Source of the DNA: Allorhizobium paknamense
GTDB taxonomy: Bacteria; Pseudomonadota; Alphaproteobacteria; Rhizobiales; Rhizobiaceae
Assembly (NCBI RefSeq): GCF_030815125.1
Contig: NZ_JAUSWH010000013.1
Span: 62,001 to 126,000, forward strand
Reading direction: 5' to 3'
DNA length: 64,000 bases
A program made the position numbers and the translations under genes. This document shows, in pieces, positions 44,214 to 53,230 of the stretch (its first letter is position 1; each line of letters begins with the position of its first letter). The notes under the pieces are model-generated. The model had not been told where the DNA came from. It made no database searches and saw only the letters and a list, made by a program, of their open reading frames with translations.

Positions 44214-45074
44214 AATCATGGCCTCAGCCACCAGCCAGTCCCGCATAAGCTGTGCCTCAGGCGAAGGATTGCTCCGCTCCACCAGCCAGTACCCCTGATC
44301 CTGATCGCTGCCCTCATCGAAGAGCAGGATCAGCCTGCCGTCTTCGATATCCCTGCGGATCAGCGCCAGGGGGCAAAGCCCCACGCCAAGCCCCGCCAGA
44401 AGCGAACTGCGCAGCAGGTTGAAATCCGCAAACATCGGCCCCTGCTGCGGCGATGCCTCGACCCCAACCTTTCGGAACCAACGGCTCCAGCTTGCCGGGG
44501 ACTTGTCATGCAGGAGCGGGGCGGTGAGCAGATCTCGCGGCTGATCGAACGGGCCATGCGCAGCGATGAACTCAGGCGAGGCCGCAGGGCGGGTTTCACC
44601 GCTGATCAGCAGCACGGCATCGGGCGAGGGTTGCCGCCCATGGCAGATCAGCAGATCGGTTCCGGCCTGTTCGGCGCTCTGCGCATCAGCGGAATAGCTG
44701 ATGGAAACCTGCAGGTCGGGATGGCGTTTTTGAAAATCCGGCAAACGCTCCCCCAGCCAGTGATTGACGACGGAAGGCAGGCAGGACAGCGAGACATGGT
44801 GGCTGCGGGCCGGTTTGCGAAGCCGTTCCGCCGCCGTGGCAATCATGCCGAGCCCCGCGGAAACCTCCGTACCAAAGGCCCGGCCTGCCTTGGTCAGCGT
44901 TACGCCCCTTGCTTTGCGCGCAAACAGCGGCTGCCCCAGCCAGTCTTCCAGCGCGCGCACATGCTGGCTGATGGCCGCTGAAGTCGTGCCAAGCTCTTCG
45001 GCGGCGCGGGCAAAGCTTTCCAGCCGGGCAGCCGCTTCAAACGCCCGGATCGCGGCAAGGGGAGGCAGTTTCAT
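44193..45074 (-). CDS. LysR-type transcriptional regulator (GcvA-like)
   Basis: A 293-residue LTTR. The N-terminal winged helix reads LAAIRAFEAAARLESFARAAEELGTT and SAAISQHVRALEDWLGQPLF; the effector domain ends in GVGLCPLALIRRDIEDGRL. The MKLPPLAAIRAFEAAAR start is typical of the GcvA/AmpR-like group. It is divergent from the DUF1989 gene and convergent with azlCD, so it could control either; the effector is unknown. Confidence 0.92.
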   Translation of the reverse strand: MKLPPLAAIRAFEAAARLESFARAAEELGTTSAAISQHVRALEDWLGQPLFARKARGVTLTKAGRAFGTEVSAGLGMIATAAERLRKPARSHHVSLSCLPSVVNHWLGERLPDFQKRHPDLQVSISYSADAQSAEQAGTDLLICHGRQPSPDAVLLISGETRPAASPEFIAAHGPFDQPRDLLTAPLLHDKSPASWSRWFRKVGVEASPQQGPMFADFNLLRSSLLAGLGVGLCPLALIRRDIEDGRLILLFDEGSDQDQGYWLVERSNPSPEAQLMRDWLVAEAMISKEGQA

Positions 45075-45165
45075 GGCTCATGGGTAAGTCATACTTAGCC
45101 TGACCGCAAGGAGAAGCGCTCTTGTCCGGCGCTGAAATATCCGCAGATTGGTGACAATCTCGCAG

Positions 45166-45271
45166 TTAGAGCATTTCAGTGTTTCACGGAAACATTGAAA
45201 TGCTCTAACTCTTTGTTTTTACGCATTTCCGGACGGAAAACCGGTTCCCACTTTTCCTGGAAATGCTCTAT
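45166..45271. repeat. RIME-type element in a promoter region
   Basis: A 19-bp palindrome with one G-T (45166-45184 with 45190-45208) is followed by CTCTTTGTTTTT and the core ACGCATTTCCGGACGGAAAACC ... GGAAATGCTCTA. It occupies about half of the gap between the divergent LysR and DUF1989 genes and ends 17 bp before the DUF1989 ATG. Confidence 0.88.
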
Positions 45272-45287
45272 CTTTCGGAGTTCGCTC

Positions 45288-46133
45288 ATGACTGCCATTG
45301 CCTCTGTTCCTGCCGATGCAGACCGCCGCCGGGCTGTAAAGCCTGTGCTGGTTTATCCGAACGGCACCTTGACCCCGCCCGATCTTTCGCTGCTTGCCGA
45401 GGCCAAAAAGGGCATGGAAAAGATTGATGAGGTGATCGTTCCGCCGCGTGATGGCCGCTGCTTTTCGGTTCCGAAAGGGCATTTCTTCCGCATTGTCAGC
45501 ATTGAAGGCCCGCAGGTGGGTGATCTCAATCTATGGAACGCCCATGATCTGACCGAGCGCTTCTTCAGCGGCAAGACACGGGCGCTGCACGCCACCCATG
45601 TCTCCGTCGGGCACCGGCTGTGGAGCAATCTGCCCTCGCTGCGACCCATGGCGACGATCACCGAGGATACGCTTTCCTGGTACGGTTTCGATGCCGATGG
45701 CGGCGGTATTCACGACGTCATCGGCACGCGCTGCGATCCCTATACCAACAAGCTGCTGAGCGGCGGCGATTACCATCATTGCTGCCATTCCAACCTCTGC
45801 AACGCGCTGGCCGCCGCAAGGGGGATGAGCTTCCGCGAGGCAGAGCCGCATGTGCATGATGTGCTGAATGTCTTCATGTGCACCGGCTTCACCCGCGATA
45901 CGCACCAGTATTTCATGAAGGCCAGCCCCGTCCGGCCCGGTGATTATCTGGAAATGTTTGCGGAAATCGATCTCCTCGGCGGCCTTTCCGCCTGCCCCGG
46001 CGGCGATTGCAGCGCCTCGCATTCCAGCGATGCCGCAGCCTGCTATCCGTTGAAGGTGGAGATTTTCCGCCCGGGTCTGGAGATGTTGAAGGACTGGCCG
46101 TTTCCTGAGCGCAATGCATACGTGCCGGGTTGA
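45288..46133 (+). CDS. DUF1989 (urea/guanidine carboxylase-associated) family protein
   Basis: A 281-residue DUF1989 protein. VPPRDGRCFSVPKGHFFRIVSIEGPQVGDLN is the family start. HHCCHSNLCNAL, HDVLNVFMCTGF and CPGGDCSA hold the conserved Cys/His that may bind metal. Relatives beside urea/guanidine carboxylase genes form carboxyguanidine deiminase, but no such carboxylase is present here, so the substrate is open. The start at 45288 has CGGAG upstream. The RIME and LysR promoter region precede it. Confidence 0.88.
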   Translation: MTAIASVPADADRRRAVKPVLVYPNGTLTPPDLSLLAEAKKGMEKIDEVIVPPRDGRCFSVPKGHFFRIVSIEGPQVGDLNLWNAHDLTERFFSGKTRALHATHVSVGHRLWSNLPSLRPMATITEDTLSWYGFDADGGGIHDVIGTRCDPYTNKLLSGGDYHHCCHSNLCNALAAARGMSFREAEPHVHDVLNVFMCTGFTRDTHQYFMKASPVRPGDYLEMFAEIDLLGGLSACPGGDCSASHSSDAAACYPLKVEIFRPGLEMLKDWPFPERNAYVPG

Positions 46134-46140
46134 AAATCAA

Positions 46141-46162
46141 AAAGGGGGCGTTCGCCCCCTTT
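46141..46162. terminator. Bidirectional terminator
   Basis: AAAGGGGGC (46141-46149) and GCCCCCTTT (46154-46162) form a 9-bp stem. The minus-strand reading is followed by TTGATTTTC, the plus reading by CATACC. It lies between the DUF1989 and HIT stop codons. Confidence 0.75.
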
Positions 46163-46168
46163 CATACC

Positions 46169-46591
46169 TCAAAGGCAGGCCTTGATCTTCTCGGCATTGG
46201 CTTTCAGCACCTCGATATCTTCCATGCCGCCGGTATGGGGTTTCAGCGGTTGGCCATCATGCCGGGGGATAACGTGGAAATGCAGGTGAAACACGGTCTG
46301 CCCCGCCGCAGGCTCGTTGAACTGCGCCACGTAAACGCCGTCGGCTTCGAAGGCGTCCTTGGCGGCGACGGCAAGCTTCTGTACCACGGGAATGAGCTTT
46401 GCCAGCACGGCGGGGTCGGCGTCCAGCAGGTTGCGGGAGCCTTGCTTGGGAATGACCAGCAGATGACCCGGCGCCTGCGGCATGACGTCCATGAAGGCCA
46501 GCGTATCCTCATCCTCGTAAAGCTTCACGGAGGGGATTTCGCCCTTCAGGATCTTGGCGAAAATATTGTTCGGATCATAGGCCGTGGTCAT
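46169..46591 (-). CDS. HIT family nucleotide-binding protein
   Basis: A 140-residue histidine-triad hydrolase. NIFAKILKGEIPSVKLYEDE is the HINT-type start and HLHFHVIPRHDG is the triad (HxHxH, where the central His is the nucleophile). HINT proteins hydrolyse nucleoside phosphoramidates; the physiological substrate is unclear. GGAG lies before the ATG. Confidence 0.93.
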   Translation of the reverse strand: MTTAYDPNNIFAKILKGEIPSVKLYEDEDTLAFMDVMPQAPGHLLVIPKQGSRNLLDADPAVLAKLIPVVQKLAVAAKDAFEADGVYVAQFNEPAAGQTVFHLHFHVIPRHDGQPLKPHTGGMEDIEVLKANAEKIKACL

Positions 46592-46655
46592 GGAAAACTC
46601 CTCTGTCGATCAAAGGAGTTAAGCCGGTTTTTCAAGCGGGATCAAGCCTTTCCGG

Positions 46656-47846
46656 CTATTCTTTCACCTGTAGCTCACCCTTGCGGAAGGGTGTATGCTC
46701 TTCCAGATAATCGCCCATGCGTTCTACATCCTCGCGCTCGCGGGCGAGGTAGTCGGCAATTGCGCGCCTCAGCCCCGAATGGGTGATGAAATGGGCGGAA
46801 TGGGTGGTGACGGGCTCATAGCCGCGTGCCAGCTTATGCTCCCCTTGCGCCCCGGCCTCTACCTTCTTCAGGCCCTTGGCCAGTGCAAAATCGATGGCCT
46901 GATGGTAGCAGACCTCGAAATGCAAAAAGGGATGATCCTCGATACAGCCCCAGTGCCGCCCGAACAGCGTGTCGCCGCCGATGAAGTTGATGGCGCCGGC
47001 CACGTAGCGGCCATTGCGTTTCGCCATCACCAGCAGAATATCATCGGCCATGCGCTCGCCGATCAGCGAATAGAAGCTGCGGGTGAGGTAGGGCCGCCCC
47101 CATTTGCGGCTGCCGGTATCCATATAGAAGGTGAAGAACTGGTCCCAGATGTCTTCCGTCAGGTCCTTGCCGGTCAGCCAGTCGATGGAAAGACCGTTTT
47201 CCAGGGCGGCGCGGCGCTCCTTGCGCAGGTTCTTGCGCTTGGAGGAGGAAAGCTCGCCCAGGAATTCCTCATGATTGGCGTAGCCGCGATTGATGAAGTG
47301 AAACTGCTGGTCCGTGCGGTGCAGAAAATCGGCATCCTCGAAGCTTGCAAGCTCGCAGTCCGGCAGAAAGGTGACATGCGCCGAAGACACCTCCAACTGC
47401 CGCGCCACTTCCGCCAGCCCGCCCGCCAGTGCCGCACGGGCGCTGTCCGCGTCGATCTCCGGCGCAATCATCAGCCGGGGGCCGGTGGCCGGTGTGAAGG
47501 GAATGCTGGCCTGAAGCTTGGGATAGTAACGCCCGCCCGCCCGCTCCAGTGCATCGGCCCAGCCATGGTCGAAGACATATTCACCCTGGCTATGGCTTTT
47601 CAGATAGCAGGGAATGGCCCCCAGCAGGCTGCCCGCCTCGTCTTCCATCAGGATGTGATGGCCAAGCCAGCCGGTTTTCGCGGTGGCGGAGCCCGATTCT
47701 TCCAGGCTGCTCAGGAATTCATGGGTGTTGAAGGGATTGTAGACGCCGCCCGCATGGGTTCTGGCGGCGCCTGAAAGCCTGTTCCATCCGGCCCTGTCGA
47801 TCTCGGAAAAGGATTTCGCGACCCGGATGGTAACCTCTTGGCGCAT
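46656..47846 (-). CDS. GNAT/FemAB-like acyltransferase (PF04339)
   Basis: A 396-residue protein of the peptidogalycan biosysnthesis/DUF482 type. IDRAGWNRLSGAARTHAGGVYNPF, then FLSSLEESGSA, a GNAT-like core (SSSKRKNLRKERRAAL), and FGRHWGCIEDHPFLHFEVCYHQAIDFA with the ending VEAGAQGEHKLARGYEP are its marks. Members resemble FemAB aminoacyl or acetyl transferases, but the substrate is unknown. 12 bp separate it from the diesterase gene upstream. Confidence 0.85.
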   Translation of the reverse strand: MRQEVTIRVAKSFSEIDRAGWNRLSGAARTHAGGVYNPFNTHEFLSSLEESGSATAKTGWLGHHILMEDEAGSLLGAIPCYLKSHSQGEYVFDHGWADALERAGGRYYPKLQASIPFTPATGPRLMIAPEIDADSARAALAGGLAEVARQLEVSSAHVTFLPDCELASFEDADFLHRTDQQFHFINRGYANHEEFLGELSSSKRKNLRKERRAALENGLSIDWLTGKDLTEDIWDQFFTFYMDTGSRKWGRPYLTRSFYSLIGERMADDILLVMAKRNGRYVAGAINFIGGDTLFGRHWGCIEDHPFLHFEVCYHQAIDFALAKGLKKVEAGAQGEHKLARGYEPVTTHSAHFITHSGLRRAIADYLAREREDVERMGDYLEEHTPFRKGELQVKE

Positions 47847-47858
47847 GCCTTCCCCTTT

Positions 47859-48581
47859 TCAGGCTCGGACCTCGCGCGGATCGAAGCCCTCGAACGTCAT
47901 CTGATCCGCATGAGTATAGGTATGGCGCATCATGTTTTCATCCCTGACGGTCCAGGTAATCACCGGAATGTTTTTCCGCCGCTGAGCCTCGATGAAGCTG
48001 TTGGGCAGATGCGCCACGCAATAGGAGATGAAATCCAGCCCTAGTTGCATGGCCTCGTCATGGGCAAAGAAATCCTCCGGCTTTGCGCCCTCCGCGGTCA
48101 GGCCCACGGGGTAGGGGCAGTCCAGCGCCTTCAGTTCTTTCAGCAGATGATGGTCGAAGCTCATCAGCGCCACCTTGCCCTGATAGCCGGAAAGCACCTC
48201 CAGCACATCTTCGACAAAGCCGTCATCATCGCCTTCGCGGCCCTTGAGTTCGATGACCAGCGGCACCTGACCCTTGACCGTGTTCAGCATGTCCTTCAGC
48301 GTCGGCACCTTGTCGGCTGTGCCGCCAACCGCCATCAGCTTGAGTTCGGCGGAGGTGCGCGCCCGCACATCGCCGGGAATGCCGCACAGCCGCGCCATGT
48401 CGTCGTCATGGAACACCACCGGAACGCTGTCGGAGGCGTATTGCAGGTCGCATTCTATGGCGTACCCCGCCTCGATCGCCTGCTTGGCGGCAGACAGCGT
48501 GTTTTCCCACACCGTCTTGTTCAGGTCATGCAGCCCGCGATGGGCAACGGGGACGTTCTTGATCCAGCTTGCGTCGGTCAC
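47859..48581 (-). CDS. Glycerophosphodiester phosphodiesterase family protein
   Basis: A 240-residue GDPD-fold enzyme. VAHRGLHDLNKTVWENTLSA (His and Glu), IECDLQYASDSVPVVFHDDDMARLCG (Glu, Asp, His), VIELKGREGD and ITWTVRDENMM give the metal and active-site residues. It releases glycerol-3-phosphate from deacylated phospholipids. Cytosolic: no signal. Its ATG overlaps the ridA stop. Confidence 0.92.
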   Translation of the reverse strand: MTDASWIKNVPVAHRGLHDLNKTVWENTLSAAKQAIEAGYAIECDLQYASDSVPVVFHDDDMARLCGIPGDVRARTSAELKLMAVGGTADKVPTLKDMLNTVKGQVPLVIELKGREGDDDGFVEDVLEVLSGYQGKVALMSFDHHLLKELKALDCPYPVGLTAEGAKPEDFFAHDEAMQLGLDFISYCVAHLPNSFIEAQRRKNIPVITWTVRDENMMRHTYTHADQMTFEGFDPREVRA

Positions 48582-49048
48582 AGGGCAATTTCCAGGATGG
48601 CATCGATTTCAACGGCGGCATTGAGCGGCAGGGCGGCCATGCCGACGGCGGCGCGCGCATGCTTGCCCGCATCGCCCAGCACATTGGCAATCAGGTTGGA
48701 GGCGCCGTTGATGACGAGATGCTGCTCGACAAAGCCCGGTGCGGACGCGACGAAACCGTTGAGCTTGATGACGCGGGTAATGCGCGACAGGTCTCCGCCA
48801 AGGGCAGCCTTTGCCTGGGCGAGAATATTGATGGCGCAAAGCTCCGCAGCGCGCTGGGCGCCTGCGACATCCACATCCTTGCCGACAAGGCCGGTCACGC
48901 CAACCTTGCCGTCTTCCATCGGCAGTTGACCGGAAAGATAAAGCAGATTGCCGCTGATGACATAGGGCACATAATTGGCGGCGGGGGCTGCTGCCTGGGG
49001 CAGGGTGATGCCCAGGGACTGAAGGCGGCTGTCTATCGTGTCGGACAT
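48578..49048 (-). CDS. RidA/YjgF family protein
   Basis: A 156-residue member of the longer RidA subfamily (TdcF-like with APAANYVPYVISGNLLYLSGQLP). RidA proteins deaminate reactive enamine/imine intermediates; the usual Arg of active RidA (near AxxNR) is not obvious here. Other landmarks: GAQRAAELCAINILAQAK and LPLNAAVEIDAI. The start at 49048 has GGGA upstream; ATG 49054 is an alternative. It overlaps the diesterase gene by 4 bp. Confidence 0.85.
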   Translation of the reverse strand: MSDTIDSRLQSLGITLPQAAAPAANYVPYVISGNLLYLSGQLPMEDGKVGVTGLVGKDVDVAGAQRAAELCAINILAQAKAALGGDLSRITRVIKLNGFVASAPGFVEQHLVINGASNLIANVLGDAGKHARAAVGMAALPLNAAVEIDAILEIAL

Positions 49049-49192
49049 GATCATTCCCGATTTGCATTCCAGAGGAATCGTGGTGATAACTTGAAGAGGA
49101 AGCGGAACCGCCTCGCTTTTGACAGATGCGGACTTATATCATTTCGCCAGCAGGGTCATAGCGTTTGACGGACAACCCTGCCGGAACAAAAT

Positions 49193-49237
49193 CAGGATTT
49201 CCGAAAACGCGATCCCGGTTTTCGGATAAAAATCCTG
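49193..49237. repeat. Imperfect palindrome upstream of eipB
   Basis: CAGGAT/ATCCTG (outer) and CCGAAAAC/GTTTTCGG (inner, 49201-49208 with 49218-49225) form a two-step stem around GCGATCCCG. It resembles the core of rhizobial mosaic elements but is diverged. Confidence 0.5.
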
Positions 49238-49307
49238 CCAAGACAAGAGAACGTGATAGTCAATCCTGAAGGCTTGCCTATCAAGGTCGTATGACAGGAG
49301 AATGTGC

Positions 49308-50132
49308 ATGCCGCAGGCGACCCTGGCCCTTTTGCTCGCCCTTTCGGGAAGCGTGGCCGCCACCCCGGTCAATCTCGACCCGAAGGCGGCGGCAGGCGAG
49401 CTTGCGCCGCACCGCGCCACCTATGACATCACCCTCAAGCGCGCTTCCGACCAATCGGGAGTCGAGGGCATGAGCGGTCGCATGGTCTATGAATTCAACG
49501 GCTCCTCCTGCAGCGGCTATACGACGAACTTCCGATTCGTCACCAAGATCGAGACGGGCGACGATGTCAGCGTCACCGATCAGCAGGTTCACACCTTCGA
49601 GGACCCCGCCGCCCAGCGCTTCGATTTCGAAAGCAAGTCCTTTACCGATGACAAGCTCGATAAGGACGTAAAGGGCAATGCCAACCAGAAGCAGGGCGGC
49701 ATCAGGGTCGAAATCAAGCAGCCGCAACGGCGTGAGGTGGAACTGGCCAGCGCCCGCTTCCCCGCCCAGCACATGCTGGACATTCTGGCCATGGCGCGCA
49801 AGGGCACCCGCTTCCTGGAGGCGCGCGTCTTTGACGGCACGGAAGACGGCGATAAATCCTATCTCACCACAACAGTGGTGGGTGCGCCCGAGAGAAACGG
49901 CGGCGAGCGTAGCGATCCCCTGAAGGGCGCCACCTACTGGCCGGTTTCCATCGCCTATTTCGACGATGAGTCCGATGGCGGCGATCAATTGCCGGTCTAC
50001 ACACAGTCCTTCAATCTTTTCGACAATGGTGTCACCCGTGACCTGACGCTGGATTACGGCGATGTTGTGCTGACTGGCAAGCTCTCCAGGCTGGAAATGC
50101 TGGACAAGACCACGTGCCAGCCGCCGAAATAG
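49308..50132 (+). CDS. eipB: Cell envelope integrity protein EipB (DUF1849)
   Basis: A 274-residue periplasmic DUF1849 protein. Signal peptide MPQATLALLLALSGSVAA; then LAPHRATYDITLKRA, an SSCSGYTTNFRF Cys, and the final Cys in DKTTCQPPK, a pair reported as a disulfide in Brucella EipB. That protein helps envelope integrity and stress survival. The ATG at 49308 has AGGAG at 7 bases; ATG 49302 is too close. It precedes rpsB but is probably a separate unit. Confidence 0.9.
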   Translation: MPQATLALLLALSGSVAATPVNLDPKAAAGELAPHRATYDITLKRASDQSGVEGMSGRMVYEFNGSSCSGYTTNFRFVTKIETGDDVSVTDQQVHTFEDPAAQRFDFESKSFTDDKLDKDVKGNANQKQGGIRVEIKQPQRREVELASARFPAQHMLDILAMARKGTRFLEARVFDGTEDGDKSYLTTTVVGAPERNGGERSDPLKGATYWPVSIAYFDDESDGGDQLPVYTQSFNLFDNGVTRDLTLDYGDVVLTGKLSRLEMLDKTTCQPPK

Positions 50133-50196
50133 GATTATCTTGCCGATAAGCCTTGATTTGCCGCCGGTTTCCCTATAAGGCGACCGGCATTCCACA

Positions 50197-50275
50197 CGTG
50201 AAGCTTGGGATTGTGCGGGAGAAATCCGCTCAGTTCCGCCCGGTGGCATCCTGAAAAGATGCTGTTTGCTTCACG
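50197..50275 (+). promoter_or_regulatory. Structured 5' leader of rpsB (candidate S2 autoregulation)
   Basis: CGTGAAGC (50197-50204) pairs with GCTTCACG (50268-50275), enclosing two hairpins: GCGG/CCGC (50215-50218, 50226-50229) and GCATC/GATGC (50246-50250, 50258-50262). The element ends 29 bp before the rpsB ATG. TTGATT (50153) and TATAAG (50174) upstream could be the promoter, although the spacer is short (15). Confidence 0.45.
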
Positions 50276-50304
50276 GGGGTTGAACCGGAAAAGGAGACAA
50301 AGGC

Positions 50305-51072
50305 ATGGCATTGCCTGATTTTACCATGCGTCAGCTTCTCGAAGCTGGTGTACACTTCGGCCACCAGACGCATCGCTGGAACCCGAAGATGAAGCCGTAC
50401 ATCTTCGGCGATCGTAACAACATCCACATCATCGACCTGGCCCAGACGGTTCCCATGCTGTCGCGCGCCCTGCAGGTCGTGTCCGACACCGTTGCCCGTG
50501 GCGGCCGCGTTCTCTTCGTCGGTACCAAGCGTCAGGCTTCTGATCTGATCGCCGACGCTGCCAAGCGTTCTGCCCAGTACTACGTCAACTCCCGCTGGCT
50601 CGGCGGCATGATGACCAACTGGAAGACCATTTCCAACTCCATCCAGCGCCTGCGCAAGCTGGACGAAATCCTCAACTCGGAAGCCCAGGGCTATTCCAAG
50701 AAGGAGCGTCTGAACCTTGAGCGCGAGCGCGAGAAGCTGGAAAAGGCTCTCGGCGGTATCCGCGACATGGGCGGCGTTCCGGACCTGATGGTGATCGTTG
50801 ACACCAACAAGGAAAAGATCGCAATCGATGAAGCCAAGCGTCTGGGCATTCCGGTCGTCGCCATCATCGACTCCAACTGCGATCCGGACCTGATCGACTT
50901 CCCGATCCCGGGCAATGACGACGCTTCCCGCGCCATCGCTCTTTACTGCGATCTGATCTCGCGCGCTGCCATCGACGGCATTGCCCGCCAGCAGGGCGCT
51001 TCGGGCCGTGACATCGGCGCTTCCGCTGAAGCTCCGATCGAGCCGGCTCTGGAAGGCGCTGCCGAGGCTTGA
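50305..51072 (+). CDS. rpsB: 30S ribosomal protein S2
   Basis: A 255-residue S2. [62 protein letters not shown] and [27 protein letters not shown] are diagnostic. It binds the small subunit near the 3' end of 16S rRNA. AAAAGGAGAC lies before the ATG. The first gene of the translation/envelope chain; tsf follows after 240 bp. Confidence 0.98.
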   Translation: MALPDFTMRQLLEAGVHFGHQTHRWNPKMKPYIFGDRNNIHIIDLAQTVPMLSRALQVVSDTVARGGRVLFVGTKRQASDLIADAAKRSAQYYVNSRWLGGMMTNWKTISNSIQRLRKLDEILNSEAQGYSKKERLNLEREREKLEKALGGIRDMGGVPDLMVIVDTNKEKIAIDEAKRLGIPVVAIIDSNCDPDLIDFPIPGNDDASRAIALYCDLISRAAIDGIARQQGASGRDIGASAEAPIEPALEGAAEA

Positions 51073-51121
51073 TCCTTGCGCCGGTGACGGGGCTCTGCTC
51101 CGTCCTGTCTTCATGACGAGG

Positions 51122-51151
51122 GCCGCCTAGCAGCTAAAGCTGTTCGGCGGC
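51122..51151 (+). promoter_or_regulatory. Strong hairpin between rpsB and tsf
   Basis: GCCGCC (51122-51127) pairs with GGCGGC (51146-51151), and AGCAGCT with AGCTGTT inside; the stem has about 13 pairs in total. No T-run follows, so it may be an attenuator, processing or stability element rather than a terminator. Confidence 0.5.
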
Positions 51152-51312
51152 TCGATCCTTTCATGAGGCCGTTGGCTTCTGAAAGGTATTCCCGGCGTGA
51201 TAGCCCTCCTTTCATCACGCTGTAACAGTTTCGGGTACAGTCGTGCCCAGCCTGGGCGCCGGTTGCGGTTTCGCGATTCGGATGCGCCCCATGAACGCAA
51301 AAGAGGCAAACA

Positions 51313-52239
51313 ATGAGCGAAATCACTGCTGCAATGGTGAAGGAACTGCGCGAAAAGACCGGCGCAGGCATGATGGATTGCAAAAAGGCTCTGGCCGAGA
51401 CCGCTGGCGACATGGAAGCCGCGATCGACTGGCTGCGCGCCAAGGGCATTGCCAAGGCCGACAAGAAGTCCGGCCGCACCGCAGCGGAAGGCCTGATCGG
51501 CGTTGCCAGCGCCGGCACCACGGCTGTGGTTGTCGAAGTCAACTCCGAAACCGACTTCGTTGCCCGTAACGATGCCTTCCAGGATCTCGTTCGCGGTATC
51601 GCTTCGGTTGCCCTGTCCACCGAAGGCACAGTTGACGCCGTTGGCGCCGCCACCTACCCGGCCACCGGCAAGTCGGTGACCGACAGCATCAAGGACGCCA
51701 TCGCCACCATCGGCGAAAACATGACGCTGCGTCGCGCTGCCCAGCTCTCCGTCGAAGACGGCGTTGTCGCAACCTACGTCCATAATGCTGTTGCCGACGG
51801 CCTCGGCAAGCTCGGCGTTCTCGTCGCGCTGAAGTCTACCGGCAACAAGGATGCCCTGGCCGCCATTGGCCGTCAGGTTGCCATGCACATCGCTGCCACC
51901 AACCCGCTGGCCGTTCGTGCCGAAGAAGTTGACGCTGCCGTTGCAGAACGCGAGCGTAACGTCTTCATCGAACAGTCCCGCGCCTCGGGCAAGCCGGACA
52001 ACATCATCGAAAAGATGGTAGAAGGCCGTATGCGCAAGTTCTTCGAAGAAGTTGCTCTTCTGTCGCAGGCTTTTGTCATCAATCCCGACCTGACCGTTGC
52101 AGCTGCCATCAAGGAAGCTGAAAAGGAAGTCGGCGCTCCGATCGAAGTCACCGGCATGGCTCGCCTGCTGCTCGGCGAAGGCATCGAAAAGGAAGAGACC
52201 GATTTCGCTGCCGAAGTTGCTGCTGCTGCCAAGGGCTGA
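51313..52239 (+). CDS. tsf: Elongation factor Ts
   Basis: A 308-residue EF-Ts, the guanine nucleotide exchange factor of EF-Tu. It opens [29 protein letters not shown], with the TDFVARND motif ([14 protein letters not shown]) and the C-terminal dimer module. Length 290-310 fits alphaproteobacteria. GAGGCAAACA precedes the ATG. A hairpin at 52275-52300 follows. Confidence 0.97.
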   Translation: MSEITAAMVKELREKTGAGMMDCKKALAETAGDMEAAIDWLRAKGIAKADKKSGRTAAEGLIGVASAGTTAVVVEVNSETDFVARNDAFQDLVRGIASVALSTEGTVDAVGAATYPATGKSVTDSIKDAIATIGENMTLRRAAQLSVEDGVVATYVHNAVADGLGKLGVLVALKSTGNKDALAAIGRQVAMHIAATNPLAVRAEEVDAAVAERERNVFIEQSRASGKPDNIIEKMVEGRMRKFFEEVALLSQAFVINPDLTVAAAIKEAEKEVGAPIEVTGMARLLLGEGIEKEETDFAAEVAAAAKG

Positions 52240-52274
52240 TCGCTTCTTCGCACATCCTTATTAGGGAAAACTCA

Positions 52275-52300
52275 GGGCATCGCGTGACAACGCGGTGCCC
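52275..52300 (+). terminator. Possible tsf terminator
   Basis: GGGCATCGCG (52275-52284) pairs with CGCGGTGCCC (52291-52300) with one G-T, loop TGACAA, followed by TTCGTG. The T content is low. Confidence 0.5.
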
Positions 52301-52451
52301 TTCGTGTATCGGGCTTTGGGTTGGGTTCGGCAGCGGCGCGCCTTCCACCCCGTGTCTAGCCTCCCGCGCCTCATGTTTTTGTTTTAATGCATCTGCCCGC
52401 CTGCAAGCCTCCGGGTTTCGCATCGGTGCGCGGCTTGCCTCAGGAGAAACC

Positions 52452-53174
52452 ATGACCTCCAAGCCCCTTTACAAACGCGTTCTGCTGAAAGCCTCCGGCG
52501 AAGCCCTGATGGGGAGCCAGGGGTTCGGGATTGATGTGGCCGTGGCGGACCGGATCGCCGGTGATATCGCCGAAGCCCGCGCCATGGGCGTCGAAGTCGG
52601 TGTCGTGGTCGGCGGCGGCAATATTTTCCGCGGCGTGGCCGTCGCCTCCAAGGGCGGCGACCGTGTCACCGGCGACCACATGGGCATGCTGGGTACGGTG
52701 ATCAACGCTCTGGCGCTGGCGACCTCGCTGCGCAAGCTCGATATCGACACCGTCGTGCTGTCGGCCATTGCCATGCCGGAAATCTGTGAAAGCTTTTCCC
52801 AGCGCGTGGCGCTGCATCATCTGGCCCAGGGCCGGGTGGTGATTTTTGCCGGCGGCACCGGCAATCCCTTCTTCACCACCGATTCGGCAGCTGCCCTGCG
52901 CGCCGCCGAAATGGGCGCTGAAGCCATCTTCAAGGGCACCCAGGTAGACGGCATCTACTCCGCCGATCCCAAGAAGGACCCGACGGCAACCCGCTTCGAC
53001 AAGCTCACCCATGATGCGGTGCTGGAAAAGGGCCTGGCGGTCATGGACGTGGCGGCGGTTGCGCTTGCCCGCGAAAATCATATCCCGATCATCGTCTTCT
53101 CCATCCATGAAAAGGGCGGCTTCGGTCAGATTCTTGCCGGCGGTGGTTTGAAGACGGTTGTCAGCGACGATTGA
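52452..53174 (+). CDS. pyrH: UMP kinase
   Basis: A 240-residue hexameric UMP kinase of the amino acid kinase fold. [46 protein letters not shown] and [20 protein letters not shown] are the family blocks. It phosphorylates UMP to UDP. CAGGAGAAAC precedes the ATG; the longer in-frame ORF upstream is not supported. Confidence 0.97.
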   Translation: MTSKPLYKRVLLKASGEALMGSQGFGIDVAVADRIAGDIAEARAMGVEVGVVVGGGNIFRGVAVASKGGDRVTGDHMGMLGTVINALALATSLRKLDIDTVVLSAIAMPEICESFSQRVALHHLAQGRVVIFAGGTGNPFFTTDSAAALRAAEMGAEAIFKGTQVDGIYSADPKKDPTATRFDKLTHDAVLEKGLAVMDVAAVALARENHIPIIVFSIHEKGGFGQILAGGGLKTVVSDD

Positions 53175-53230
53175 CAGAACGGGCATTTCACGTTTTCAAG
53201 GCCCATCTGTTCAGCATACGGAGAAGTTAC

